From an uncultured Pseudomonadota bacterium (GTDB lineage: Bacteria; Myxococcota_A; UBA796; UBA9615), in NCBI GenBank assembly GCA_937891735.1, contig CALAGR010000032.1, positions 1 to 34,387 of the forward strand: a DNA stretch of 34,387 nucleotides, in the 5' to 3' direction. Numbering within the stretch: position 1 is the first letter of the stretch; each line of letters begins with the position of its first letter. The position numbers and the translations under genes are program-made. Of this stretch, positions 18,571-27,467 are shown in pieces. The notes under the pieces were generated by a model. It saw only the letters and a list, made by a program, of their open reading frames with translations, was not told the DNA's origin and did no database searches.

Positions 18571-19962
18571 TCAGGATGACACAGAGCCTTGTTCGCTGTC
18601 TGGCTCGGCGGCTCCTTCGTCCCCTCCGCGGCGTCGTCGTCGGCGTCGTCGCCGCTTGCCGGACGTCTCCTCGGTGGACGAGGTGGGGTTGTTGGCCTGC
18701 CACGACGTCACCAGGGACAGGATCTCGTCGCCGAAGCCCTGCACCTGCCACACGCGCATCTCGTCGATGAGGGCGAAGTCCGCCAGGGTCGTGGGCTTGA
18801 GGGCGGCGATGTGCCGCAGCACCGTGTTGTTCACGATCATGGCCGGCGTGAGCTGGGCCTCGTCCGCCCGGGCGTTGCGCCACAGCTTCAGGGCGCCGAA
18901 CAGGGGCTCGTCGTCCCGGGTGTAGATCGGCACCTCGGGGCTCGTGCGGGGCGTGGTGCTCTCCTTCTTCGCAGGGATCGGGGTGGTGTCCTTGCGACCC
19001 GCGGCGACGGCCTCGAGAACGACGACCCCGTGGCGGCGGGCGATGTGGCTCTTGGGTCCCAGGGCGTCGATCAGCTGCTCCTGATCGGCGGGCCGGGCCC
19101 GGGCGATCTTGAGGTTCGCGTCGTTGCCCCAGACCTTGAACGCCGGACGGTTCTTCCGGGCCGCGATCTCGTCGCGCACCACGAACAACGCGCGCAGCAC
19201 GCGCTTGCCGACCTCATCGAGCTTGTTGGCGCCCTTCACCTTGAGGCAGCTGTCGGGATCGAAGGGGCGGCCGGTCCACTCGCGGGACTCGAGCAGCATG
19301 AACTCCTCGGCGAGCATCTCGCCCCGGTCCTGGGCTTCTGCGGCCTCCATGAGGATCTCGCGCAGCCGCGGCAGGTAGTGGGAGTCCAGCCGCGCATAGC
19401 CCAGGTGCTCCGGCAGCAGCGGGCGGTGCGACCAGTCGTGGCGCTGGTACTTCTTGTCGAGCTTGTCGCCGAAGTACTGGAGCACCAGGTCGCTGAGGCC
19501 GAAGCGCTCGTGCCCTGTGGCCTGGGCGGCGATCATGGTGTCCCAGATGGGGGAGATCTGGAATCCGTGGTCGCGCTTGAGGGACACCACGTCGTAGTCC
19601 GCGCCGTGGAAGATCTTGATGACGTCGGGGCTCTCCATGAGCTCCCGGAGCGGCTCCAGATCCGGCACCGCCAGGGGATCGACGACCCAGTCCATGCCGC
19701 TGTCGCCGGTCATCTGCAGCAGGCAGGTCTTCTCGGTGTAGGAGAAGAAGCTGTCTCCTTCGATGTCGGCGGCCAGGACCCGGGTTCCCTGCAGATCCGC
19801 GACGCACTCCTCCAGCTCCTGTGGCGTCGTGACGTAGCGGTAGCCGCGGTCGGACAGCGTCTCGATCGCCCGGGCGGGCAGGGTGGGCGCGTCGTCGTCG
19901 TGCGTCGAGGGTTCGTCGAGGTCAGCGGTCTCGGGGTCGGATTCGGTCACGAAGGCTCCCAC
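18571..19962 (-). CDS. rnd: Ribonuclease D with two HRDC-like regions and an Arg-rich tail
   Basis: LAADIEGDSFFSYTEKTCLLQM, IKIFHGADYDVVSLKRDHGF, WDTMIAAQ..GLSDLVLQYFG..DKKYQRHDWSHRPLLPEHLGYARLDSHYLPRL; C-terminal HRDC-like segments, then GK followed by about nine Arg. Confidence 0.9.
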   Translation of the reverse strand: MGAFVTESDPETADLDEPSTHDDDAPTLPARAIETLSDRGYRYVTTPQELEECVADLQGTRVLAADIEGDSFFSYTEKTCLLQMTGDSGMDWVVDPLAVPDLEPLRELMESPDVIKIFHGADYDVVSLKRDHGFQISPIWDTMIAAQATGHERFGLSDLVLQYFGDKLDKKYQRHDWSHRPLLPEHLGYARLDSHYLPRLREILMEAAEAQDRGEMLAEEFMLLESREWTGRPFDPDSCLKVKGANKLDEVGKRVLRALFVVRDEIAARKNRPAFKVWGNDANLKIARARPADQEQLIDALGPKSHIARRHGVVVLEAVAAGRKDTTPIPAKKESTTPRTSPEVPIYTRDDEPLFGALKLWRNARADEAQLTPAMIVNNTVLRHIAALKPTTLADFALIDEMRVWQVQGFGDEILSLVTSWQANNPTSSTEETSGKRRRRRRRRRGGDEGAAEPDSEQGSVSS

Positions 19963-20792
19963 CAGGTGCTGCGCCGGGCCACGAGGCCCTGGAGCAGGGC
20001 GAAGAAGGTCGGGCCCGCGGCGTCGGCGATCTCGGCGACGTGGGCGTGGTCGAGTTCGTCGCCGTCGCCGGCGGCGAGGTTGCTGATGACGGACAGGCCG
20101 CCGATCCTGCAGCCCATGTGGCGGGCCGCGATGGCCTCGAGCACGGTGCTCATGCCCACGGCGTCGGCGCCCATGGCGCGGACCATGCGGATCTCGGCGG
20201 GCGTCTCGTAGGTGGGCCCGAGCAGGCCGAAGTAGCTGCCCTCGGGCAGCTCGGCCCCGGCGGCCTTGGCGGCGGCGCGCAGCGCGTCGCTCATCCCGGG
20301 ATCCCAGGCGTTGGACATGTCGGGAAACCGGGGTCCGAGCGCGGGGTCGTTGGGTCCGATGAGGGGGTTCTGGCCCGTCAGGTTGACGTGGTCCGTGATC
20401 AGCATCAGCTGACCCACCTTGAAGCTCCGGTTCACCCCGCCCGCGGCGTTGGTGATCACGATCCCCCGGGCCCCAAGGCGCACCAGGGTGCGGATCGGGT
20501 GCACGACGGTGACTGGATCATGCCCCTCGTACAGATGCGCGCGGCCCCTGCAGCAGACCACCACGACCCCATCGAGGGTGCCCACGCAGAGCTCGCCGGG
20601 GTGTCCGACGACCGTCGTGCCGGGAAACCCGGGGATCTCCGGGTAGGGAATGGTGTGCAGATCGTCGAGTTTGCCTACGACGTCGCTGAGACCGGATCCG
20701 AGGATGAGCCCGACAAACGGCTCGGCGGTTCGGGGATCGGCGCTGCGTATGGCGTCGACCGATCGGTCAACGTCCGCGAGCACGCTGGACAT
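19947..20792 (-). CDS. punA: Purine-nucleoside phosphorylase
   Basis: 281 aa; GLILGSGLSDVVGKLD, FPGTTVVGHPGELCVG, RAHLYEGHDP, ITNAAGGVNRSFKVGQLMLITDHVNLTGQNPLIGPND, GPTYETPAEIRM, GADAVGMSTVLEAIAARH. Confidence 0.95.
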   Translation of the reverse strand: MSSVLADVDRSVDAIRSADPRTAEPFVGLILGSGLSDVVGKLDDLHTIPYPEIPGFPGTTVVGHPGELCVGTLDGVVVVCCRGRAHLYEGHDPVTVVHPIRTLVRLGARGIVITNAAGGVNRSFKVGQLMLITDHVNLTGQNPLIGPNDPALGPRFPDMSNAWDPGMSDALRAAAKAAGAELPEGSYFGLLGPTYETPAEIRMVRAMGADAVGMSTVLEAIAARHMGCRIGGLSVISNLAAGDGDELDHAHVAEIADAAGPTFFALLQGLVARRSTWWEPS

Positions 20793-20911
20793 GCGGCCTC
20801 CAGTTCAGCAGTCCCCCACCGGGCCAGGGCAGGCGACCTACCGCTCAATACGAACAGAGTACGGATTTACGACGCATCTGCAACCAAACGGGCTCGGTGC
20901 CGGGCGCGCCG

Positions 20912-22372
20912 TCAGCTGAGCAGCGTGCCCGCGATGTTTGCGGTCAGGAACGCCGCCAGGGTGCCCGCGATCATGGCGCGGACCCCGAGCTTCGCCAGAT
21001 CCGAGCGGCGGCTCGGAGCGATGCTGCCGATGCCCCCGAGCTGGATCCCGATGGAGCCCAGGTTCGCGAAGCCGCACAGCGCGTAGGTCACGATGATCAT
21101 GCTGCGTCGGGACAGGTCCCCCGACATCTGCGCGAGCTTGAGGTAGGCGACGAACTCGTTGAGGATCATCTTGATGCCCAGGAGCTCGCCGACCGCCGCG
21201 CACTCCGCCGCGGGCACGCCCATGGCCCACGCCAGGGGCCAGAACACGACCCCCACGATGCGCTCCAGGGTCAGCGGGTTGTCGATGCCGAACAGGGTCG
21301 AGGCCGCGCCCAGCAGGCCGTTGGCGAGGGCCACCAGCGCGATGAAGGCGAGCAGCATCGCACCGACGTTGAGCGCGAGCTTCAGGCCTTCCCCCGCGCC
21401 TCGGGCCGCGGCGTCCACCACGTTGATGTCGGTGGACTCGATGTCGAGCGTGAACTCACCGGCCGTCCGCGCCGTCTCGGTCTCCGGCCACATGATCTTG
21501 GCGATCACCAGGGCCGCGGGGGCGGACATCACGCTGGCGGCGATCAGGTGCCCCGCGATGTCGGGGAACACCCCGCTGAGCATGCCCACGTAGGCCGCCA
21601 TGACCCCGCCCGCCACCGTGGCGAACCCGCCCGTCATGACCGCGTTGAGCTCGCTCATCGTCATGTCCTGCACGTAGGGCTTGATGACGAGGGGGGCCTC
21701 GGTCTGGCCGACGAAGATGTTGGCCGCCGCTGACAGCGACTCCGCGCCCGACGTGCCCATGGTCCGGTACATCACCCAGCCCATGGCCCGGACCAGCAGC
21801 TGCATGACGCCCAGGTGGTACAGCACCGCCATCAGCGCCGAGAAGAAGATGATGGTGGGCAGCACGTTGAAGGCGAAGTACGAGCCCGTGGCGGCGAGGA
21901 GCGGCGCGCCCCCGGCGTCCGCGCTCGGGACCAGCGGCCCGAAGGGGTCTGTGGGGTCGGGCGTTCCCACGGGCACCACGTGGTCCACGAGGCCGCCGAA
22001 GATGAACCGCGCGCCCTCGGTGGAGTAGCCCAGAAGGGTCATCACCACGACGTTGAGCTGGTCGAACAGCCACGCGCCGGGCGCGGTCTTCAGGACGATC
22101 AGGGCGAAGACGAACTGCAGCCCCAGCCCCCAGCCGATCACCCGCCAGGGGACCCGCTTGCGGTCCGCGCTGAGCAGCCAGGCCAGCCCCAGCATGATGG
22201 GGATGCCGATGAGCGACTGCAGGCGGGACAGGATCGAGACGGGCTCGCTCGCCTTGCTGGCGATCACCGCGTCCAGGCCCTCCAGCGGCGCATCGGCCAC
22301 CGCTGCGCCGGTCAGCAGCAGGGCCGCGGCGGCGATGCAGAGCGCCAGCGACGCCCAGCGACCGAGCCTCAC
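20912..22372 (-). CDS. NupC/CNT family nucleoside transporter
   Basis: Likely GTG 22372 overlapping the deoA stop; SLIGIPIMLGLAWLLSADRKRVPWRVIGWGLGLQFVFAL, NIFVGQTEAPLVIKPYV, EFVAYLKL, CGFANLGSIGIQLGGIGSIAPSRRSDLAKLGVRAM. Confidence 0.95.
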   Translation of the reverse strand: MRLGRWASLALCIAAAALLLTGAAVADAPLEGLDAVIASKASEPVSILSRLQSLIGIPIMLGLAWLLSADRKRVPWRVIGWGLGLQFVFALIVLKTAPGAWLFDQLNVVVMTLLGYSTEGARFIFGGLVDHVVPVGTPDPTDPFGPLVPSADAGGAPLLAATGSYFAFNVLPTIIFFSALMAVLYHLGVMQLLVRAMGWVMYRTMGTSGAESLSAAANIFVGQTEAPLVIKPYVQDMTMSELNAVMTGGFATVAGGVMAAYVGMLSGVFPDIAGHLIAASVMSAPAALVIAKIMWPETETARTAGEFTLDIESTDINVVDAAARGAGEGLKLALNVGAMLLAFIALVALANGLLGAASTLFGIDNPLTLERIVGVVFWPLAWAMGVPAAECAAVGELLGIKMILNEFVAYLKLAQMSGDLSRRSMIIVTYALCGFANLGSIGIQLGGIGSIAPSRRSDLAKLGVRAMIAGTLAAFLTANIAGTLLS

Positions 22373-23664
22373 TCGGCGCCCACCACGAGCGCCCGGTCGA
22401 GCAGCCGCAGGGCCTCGGCGGTGGCGGATCCCGAGGCGACCCGCAGCTGGGCCCAAGGCTGGCCGGATCGCACGTGCTGCCCCACCTCGACCAGCAGCTG
22501 GACCCCTACGCCGGGGTGCGGGGCCTGGCCGTCCGCGCCACGCCCGCCGCCCAGCGCGGCGGCTGCGAGCCCCACGTCCAGCGCGTCCAGGTGGGTGATG
22601 AGGCCCGAGTCGGTGGCGAACACCGGCAGCGCGCTCACGTCCGCGGCGCCGAGCAGGCGCGTGGGGTCGTGCAGCGCGGCGACGTCGCCCCCCTGGGCCT
22701 GCACCATCGCCTCGAACCGGGCCAGGGCAGAGCCGTCATCGAGGGTCGCGGCGAGCCGGGCGCGCAGGGGCTGGGCCGCCGAGGGGAGGCCGAGCCGGTC
22801 CGCTTCGCCCGACGCGGTCACCGCCTCCTGGGCGAGGTCGAGCACCAGATCCCGCAGGTCCTCGGGCCCCCCGCCGGACAGGCAGGCCACCGATTCCTCC
22901 ACCTCCATCGCGTTGCCGACCGTGAGGCCGAGGGGCGTGGACATGTCGGACAGCAGGGCGTGCACCTTGCGGCCCGCGCCCCGACCGATGGCCACCATCA
23001 CGTCCGCCAGGTGCTGGGCCGAATGCTGGTCCTTCATGAAGGCGCCGCTGCCGACCTTGACGTCCAGGATGAGGGTCTGCGCCCCCTCAGCGAGCTTCTT
23101 GCTCATGATCGAGGGCGCGATGTGATCGACGGTGGGAACCGTGGAGGTGCGGGAGCGCAGGGCGTACAGCGTGCGATCCGCGGGCACGAGGTCCGCGGTC
23201 TGGCCGGTGATGACGCAGCCCACGGCCTGCAGCACCGCGTCCATCTCGTCGGACGAGAGATCGGTGCGAAACCCCGGGATCGCCTCGAGCTTGTCCAGGG
23301 TGCCGCCGGTGTGGCCGAGCCCGCGCCCGGAGATCATCGGCACCGCGAAACCCACCGCGGCCATGACGGGGGCCCAGATCAGGCTGACCTTGTCTCCCAC
23401 GCCGCCGGTGCTGTGCTTGTCGACGGTGGGCCGGTCCAGGTGGGTCCAGTCCAGCACCTCGCCGCTGTTCATCATCGCCAGCGCGTAGCTGGTTCGCTCG
23501 GAGTCGGTCAGACCGCGGCAGAAGATCGCCATGAGCATGGACGCGAGGTGCACCTCGGGGGCGCTTCCGTCGGCCGCCGCGCGCACGAACGCGGTGATCG
23601 CCTCCTGGCTCAGGGTCCCCCCGTCGCGCTTGATGGCGATGAGGTCGCGAAGATCGGTTGTCAT
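22369..23664 (-). CDS. deoA: Thymidine / pyrimidine-nucleoside phosphorylase
   Basis: 431 aa; DKHSTGGVGDKVSLIWAPVMAAVGFAVPMISGRGLGHTGGTLDKLEAIPGF; DHIAPSIMSKKLAEGAQTLILDVKVGSGAFMKD. Confidence 0.96.
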   Translation of the reverse strand: MTTDLRDLIAIKRDGGTLSQEAITAFVRAAADGSAPEVHLASMLMAIFCRGLTDSERTSYALAMMNSGEVLDWTHLDRPTVDKHSTGGVGDKVSLIWAPVMAAVGFAVPMISGRGLGHTGGTLDKLEAIPGFRTDLSSDEMDAVLQAVGCVITGQTADLVPADRTLYALRSRTSTVPTVDHIAPSIMSKKLAEGAQTLILDVKVGSGAFMKDQHSAQHLADVMVAIGRGAGRKVHALLSDMSTPLGLTVGNAMEVEESVACLSGGGPEDLRDLVLDLAQEAVTASGEADRLGLPSAAQPLRARLAATLDDGSALARFEAMVQAQGGDVAALHDPTRLLGAADVSALPVFATDSGLITHLDALDVGLAAAALGGGRGADGQAPHPGVGVQLLVEVGQHVRSGQPWAQLRVASGSATAEALRLLDRALVVGAE

Positions 23665-23673
23665 GGGGTCTCG

Positions 23674-24519
23674 CTAGTAGCCCGCGGCGCCCTGGCCGCC
23701 GGTGACCACCTCGACCGAGGAACTCGCCCCGAGTCGGTCTGCGCCCGCTTCGACCATGGCCCAGGCGTCGGCGTTGTTGCGTACGCCGCCCGAGGCCTTG
23801 ACCTTCAGGCCCGCGGCTCCGACGACGCGCTTCATGAGCCGCACGTCCTCGATGGTGGCGCCGCCCCCACCGAACCCGGTGCTGGTCTTGACGAAGGCCG
23901 CGCCCGCCTCCCGCGACAGCACGCAGCCGGCGATCTTCTCTTCGTCGGTGAGCTTGGAGGTCTCCAGGATCACCTTGAGGGGGTAGGGCTTGGACGCCTC
24001 CACGGTCATGACGAGATCGGCGAGCACGGTCTCGAAGTCGCCGGACTTCAGGGCGCCGATGTTGATGACGGTGTCGATCTCCTTGGCGCCGAGCTTGATG
24101 GCCTCCCGGGCCTCGAAGGCCTTGACCTGGGGCAGGGAGGCTCCGAGGGGGAAGCCGACCACGCAGATGGTCAGCACGCCGGTGCCCTGCAGCAGCTCCA
24201 CGCACAGGGGCACGTTGCTGCTGTTCACGCACACCGAATAGAAGCGGTACTTCGCGGCTTCCTCGCACAGCTGCACCAGATCGCTCCGGGTGACCTCGGG
24301 CTTGAGCATGGTGTGGTCGATCTTGCGGGCGATGCGGTGGTCGTCGCGGCCCGCGGCGTGGATCAGCTCGGTGGGCACGAACGTGGTGTTGGCGTTCCAC
24401 CCGGCCCCGTACTGCCACTGGAAGGCGGCATCCGAGGAGCGGCCGGGCTCACCGGTGAGGGCGCGCTGGACCCGCTCCACCAGGGCATCGACGAGGGCGT
24501 TCATCTCGTGGGGGTGCAT
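23674..24519 (-). CDS. deoC: Deoxyribose-phosphate aldolase
   Basis: 281 aa; KIDHTMLKPEVTRSDLVQLCEEA, VGFPLGASLPQVKAFEAREAIKLGAKEIDTVINIGALKSGD, VKTSTGFGGGGATIEDVRLMK, VKASGGVRN. Confidence 0.96.
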   Translation of the reverse strand: MHPHEMNALVDALVERVQRALTGEPGRSSDAAFQWQYGAGWNANTTFVPTELIHAAGRDDHRIARKIDHTMLKPEVTRSDLVQLCEEAAKYRFYSVCVNSSNVPLCVELLQGTGVLTICVVGFPLGASLPQVKAFEAREAIKLGAKEIDTVINIGALKSGDFETVLADLVMTVEASKPYPLKVILETSKLTDEEKIAGCVLSREAGAAFVKTSTGFGGGGATIEDVRLMKRVVGAAGLKVKASGGVRNNADAWAMVEAGADRLGASSSVEVVTGGQGAAGY

Positions 24520-24547
24520 GACGGCGAGTGTAGCGGAGGACGCCGTC

Positions 24548-24580
24548 GCCGACCCCTGCCGACCCGCGGTCGGCGGGTCG
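24548..24580. promoter_or_regulatory. Candidate operator: phased GCCGACC repeats and overlapping palindromes between divergent genes
   Basis: GCCGACCC at 24548 and 24558; reverse complement GGTCGGC at 24568; perfect CGACCCGC-N5-GCGGGTCG at 24560-24580; perfect GCCGACC-CGC-GGTCGGC at 24558-24574. Confidence 0.5.
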
Positions 24581-24590
24581 TCAAGCTAGG

Positions 24591-27347
24591 GTGCGCGCCG
24601 AGGGACCCCTGAGCACCGCACCGAGAAGCCGCACAGTCACCAAGGAACTCGACCGGAAGCTGGGCTTCCTGGCGGTGTTCTCGATCTCTGTGGGCGCGAT
24701 GCTGGGCTCGGGGATCTTCGTGCTGCCGGGGCTCGCCGCCGCCAAGGCCGGTCCCTGGGTCGCGCTGTCGTACCTGCTGGCCGGGCTGCTGGTGCTTCCG
24801 GCCGTCCTGAGCAAGGCCGAGCTCGCGACGGCGATGCCCGTAGCCGGCGGAACGTACGTGTACGTGGATCGGGCCATGGGGCCCTGGATGGGCACGATCG
24901 CGGGGCTGGGCACGTGGTTCGCGCTGTCCGCCAAGACGGGGTTCGCGGTGGTGGGGCTCGCGTCCTACCTCGTGCTGTTCACGAACCTGCCGGCGGTGCC
25001 AGTCTCCCTGGGCGTGCTGAGCCTGCTGCTCGTGGTGAACATGCTCGGCGCCGGCAAGGTCTCTGGGTTGCAGGTGCTGATCGTGGGGGTCTGCCTCGTG
25101 GCGCTCGCCGCGTTCGCGATTCTGGGTGGGATCGCCTCGGATCCCACGCACTTCCAGCCGGCCTTCCCCCTGGGAAGCGAGGGGATCCTGGCCGGCGCCG
25201 GCTTCGTGTTCGTCTCCTACAACGGCGTGACCAAGGTCTGCTCGATCGCCGAGGAGGTGAAGAACCCGGCGCGCAACATCCCATTGGGCATGCTCAGCGC
25301 CCAGTTCACGGTGATGGCCTTGTACGCAGTGGTGGCCTGGGTGATCACGGGGAACGTGCCCTACGAGGAACTGAGCCACGACATCACTCCGGTGGCGACG
25401 GCTGCGCACGCGATCGCAGGTCCCGGGGGGAGCCTCATCATGGCGGTGGTCGCGGTCCTGGGACTCGCGTCGATGTGCAACGCGGGGATCCTGTCCACCT
25501 CCAGGTTTCCGTTCGCCATGGGGCGGGACTCGCTGCTGCCGCCGCTGATGGAGCGGGTCAGCGAACGCTTCGGCACCCCGGTTCCAGCGATCCTGGTCAC
25601 CGCAGTCCTGCTGTTCACCCTGGTGCTGGGGCTGCCCGTCGAGAAGCTGGCGAAGCTCGCGAGTGGCTTCACCATCTTCATCTTCTGCGTCGTGAACCTC
25701 GCGCTGGTGGTGCTGCGGGAGTCCGGCGCCCGCTGGTACCGGCCCACCTTCAAGGCGCCGCTGTACCCCTGGACCCAGCTGGTGGGCATCGTCGGGGGCC
25801 TCTGGCTCCTGTCGGAGCTCGGCTCCGTCGCGGTGGTCGCCATCCTGGGGGCCCTCACCACCGGAACGCTGTGGTACTTCGGCTACGCCCGCAAGCGCAC
25901 GAAGCGGCGCAGCGCGTTCCAGTACCTCGTCGGCGAGGTGGAGGTGCTGCAAGCCACCGAGAAAGCAGAGCGGGCCGAAGCCCAGCCCGACCGCCCCGCC
26001 AGCGTGGTGGTGCCGGTGTTCGGCGGTGAGCCTGCCCCGGAGCGGTTGGTTCGCCTCGGGGCGGCGTTCGTGGCGGGGGGCGTGCTCGAGGTCCTGCGGT
26101 TGGAGGAGATCCCGGAGGCCGTACCGCTCCTGTCGTTTCGCCGACCCGATGAGGAGACCCGTCGGCTCGCCAACGAGGCCGTGGCCGTCGGCGACGCGGT
26201 GGACGTGACGGTGGAGTTCCACGACGTCCTGACCCACAACGCCACCGAGGCGCTGCACCGCCACGCGCAGGCCATCGAGGCCGACTGGATCGTGATGGAG
26301 TGGCCGGGCCGCAAGGAGGTGCGCTTCCTGATCCGGCACCCCATGTCCTGGTGGATCGAGCACCCCCCGTGTGATCTCGCGATCTTCCTGGACCGGGCAG
26401 GGGAGGGGGACGGCGACACCTCCGATGACTTCCGGCGCATCCTGCTGCTGACGGAGCCGGGCCCCTACGACTCGCTGGTGGTGCACGTCGCGGACATGCT
26501 GGCCCAGGATCAGGGCGGCACCATCACGCTGTATCAGCCCGTGGCGCAGGACCTGCCCGCGAGTCGCATGGCGGATCACGAGGCGTACCAGAAGCAGCTC
26601 GCCCGCCTGTGCACCAGCCCCGTGGAGCGCAAGATCGTGCGCGCCAAGGACATCTACGAGAACATCCGGGTGGTCAGCAAGGACTACGACCTGCTCATCC
26701 TCGGGGCGTCGTCCGAGCTCGGCTGGCGCACCCTCGTGCAGGGCTCCCTGGGCCAGAAGGCGGCCGACGCGGCGGTCTGCTCGGTGCTCAAGGTCAAGGC
26801 CCCGCGGCACCGGGTGCACAACCGCCTGAGCCTCACCCTCACCGACACGGACGAGCAGCCGTCGGCGGACGAGATCCTGCGGGGCGCGGCGTTCGCAGCC
26901 CGGATCCCCGTGGAGCGTTACCAGGACCTCTTCGCGGCGCTGGGGTTGGCGCTGTCGAAGAGCACGAACGCTCCGCCGGAGGACATCATGCGCGCGTTCG
27001 AGAGGCGGGAGAAGCAGCAGAGCACGGCGCGGCCCCAAGGGGTGTCCCTGACTGCGCCCACGCTGCGGGGCATCGCGCGCACCACCCTGGCGGTGATCAC
27101 GACCGAGCGGCCGGTGGAGTTCCAGGCTCCGGGCCGTCCCAAGGTGGACGTCCTCATCGCCGTCATCGCGCCTCCGGGGGATCGGCAGACCCAGCTGTGG
27201 CTGTTCGAGCAGATCGCCCAGCTGGTGACGCGGGGGGACCTGCTCGCGGGGCTGCGCGGCGCCACCGACGCAGCGGGCCTGCGGGCCGCCATCGAGGACT
27301 CGGCGGTGCGCCTGGGTGGCCTGTTCGGCGGCATCACGGTCGAGTAG
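24591..27347 (+). CDS. APC-family amino acid permease with two USP-like domains and a C-terminal PTS EIIA type-2-like domain
   Basis: 918 aa; LGFLAVFSISVGAMLGSGIFVLPGLAAAKAGPWVALSYLLAG...YVYVDRAMGPWMGTIAG; cytoplasmic RRILLLTEPGPYDSLVVHVADML..DYDLLILGASSE (USP-like); terminal EDIMRAFERREKQQSTARPQGVSLTAPTLRG...RPVEFQAPGRPKVDVLIAVIAPPGDRQTQLWLFEQIAQLV (EIIA-like). Confidence 0.85.
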   Translation: MRAEGPLSTAPRSRTVTKELDRKLGFLAVFSISVGAMLGSGIFVLPGLAAAKAGPWVALSYLLAGLLVLPAVLSKAELATAMPVAGGTYVYVDRAMGPWMGTIAGLGTWFALSAKTGFAVVGLASYLVLFTNLPAVPVSLGVLSLLLVVNMLGAGKVSGLQVLIVGVCLVALAAFAILGGIASDPTHFQPAFPLGSEGILAGAGFVFVSYNGVTKVCSIAEEVKNPARNIPLGMLSAQFTVMALYAVVAWVITGNVPYEELSHDITPVATAAHAIAGPGGSLIMAVVAVLGLASMCNAGILSTSRFPFAMGRDSLLPPLMERVSERFGTPVPAILVTAVLLFTLVLGLPVEKLAKLASGFTIFIFCVVNLALVVLRESGARWYRPTFKAPLYPWTQLVGIVGGLWLLSELGSVAVVAILGALTTGTLWYFGYARKRTKRRSAFQYLVGEVEVLQATEKAERAEAQPDRPASVVVPVFGGEPAPERLVRLGAAFVAGGVLEVLRLEEIPEAVPLLSFRRPDEETRRLANEAVAVGDAVDVTVEFHDVLTHNATEALHRHAQAIEADWIVMEWPGRKEVRFLIRHPMSWWIEHPPCDLAIFLDRAGEGDGDTSDDFRRILLLTEPGPYDSLVVHVADMLAQDQGGTITLYQPVAQDLPASRMADHEAYQKQLARLCTSPVERKIVRAKDIYENIRVVSKDYDLLILGASSELGWRTLVQGSLGQKAADAAVCSVLKVKAPRHRVHNRLSLTLTDTDEQPSADEILRGAAFAARIPVERYQDLFAALGLALSKSTNAPPEDIMRAFERREKQQSTARPQGVSLTAPTLRGIARTTLAVITTERPVEFQAPGRPKVDVLIAVIAPPGDRQTQLWLFEQIAQLVTRGDLLAGLRGATDAAGLRAAIEDSAVRLGGLFGGITVE

Positions 27348-27467
27348 GGCCCGGGCTGGGGCTCGTGGCGGGGCCCCGCGGCTCCAAATGACCCTGCGTG
27401 ATGATCCGGTTCGCTCAGGTGGCTCCAGCGCCCCAACCCGGGACAGTTTTCGTCCTGGGCCCGGTGG

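Noticed and set aside
24501-27038. 845-aa minus-strand ORF antisense to the permease fusion
   Set aside because: No domain content; low-complexity charged composition; the sense frame is an obvious transporter.
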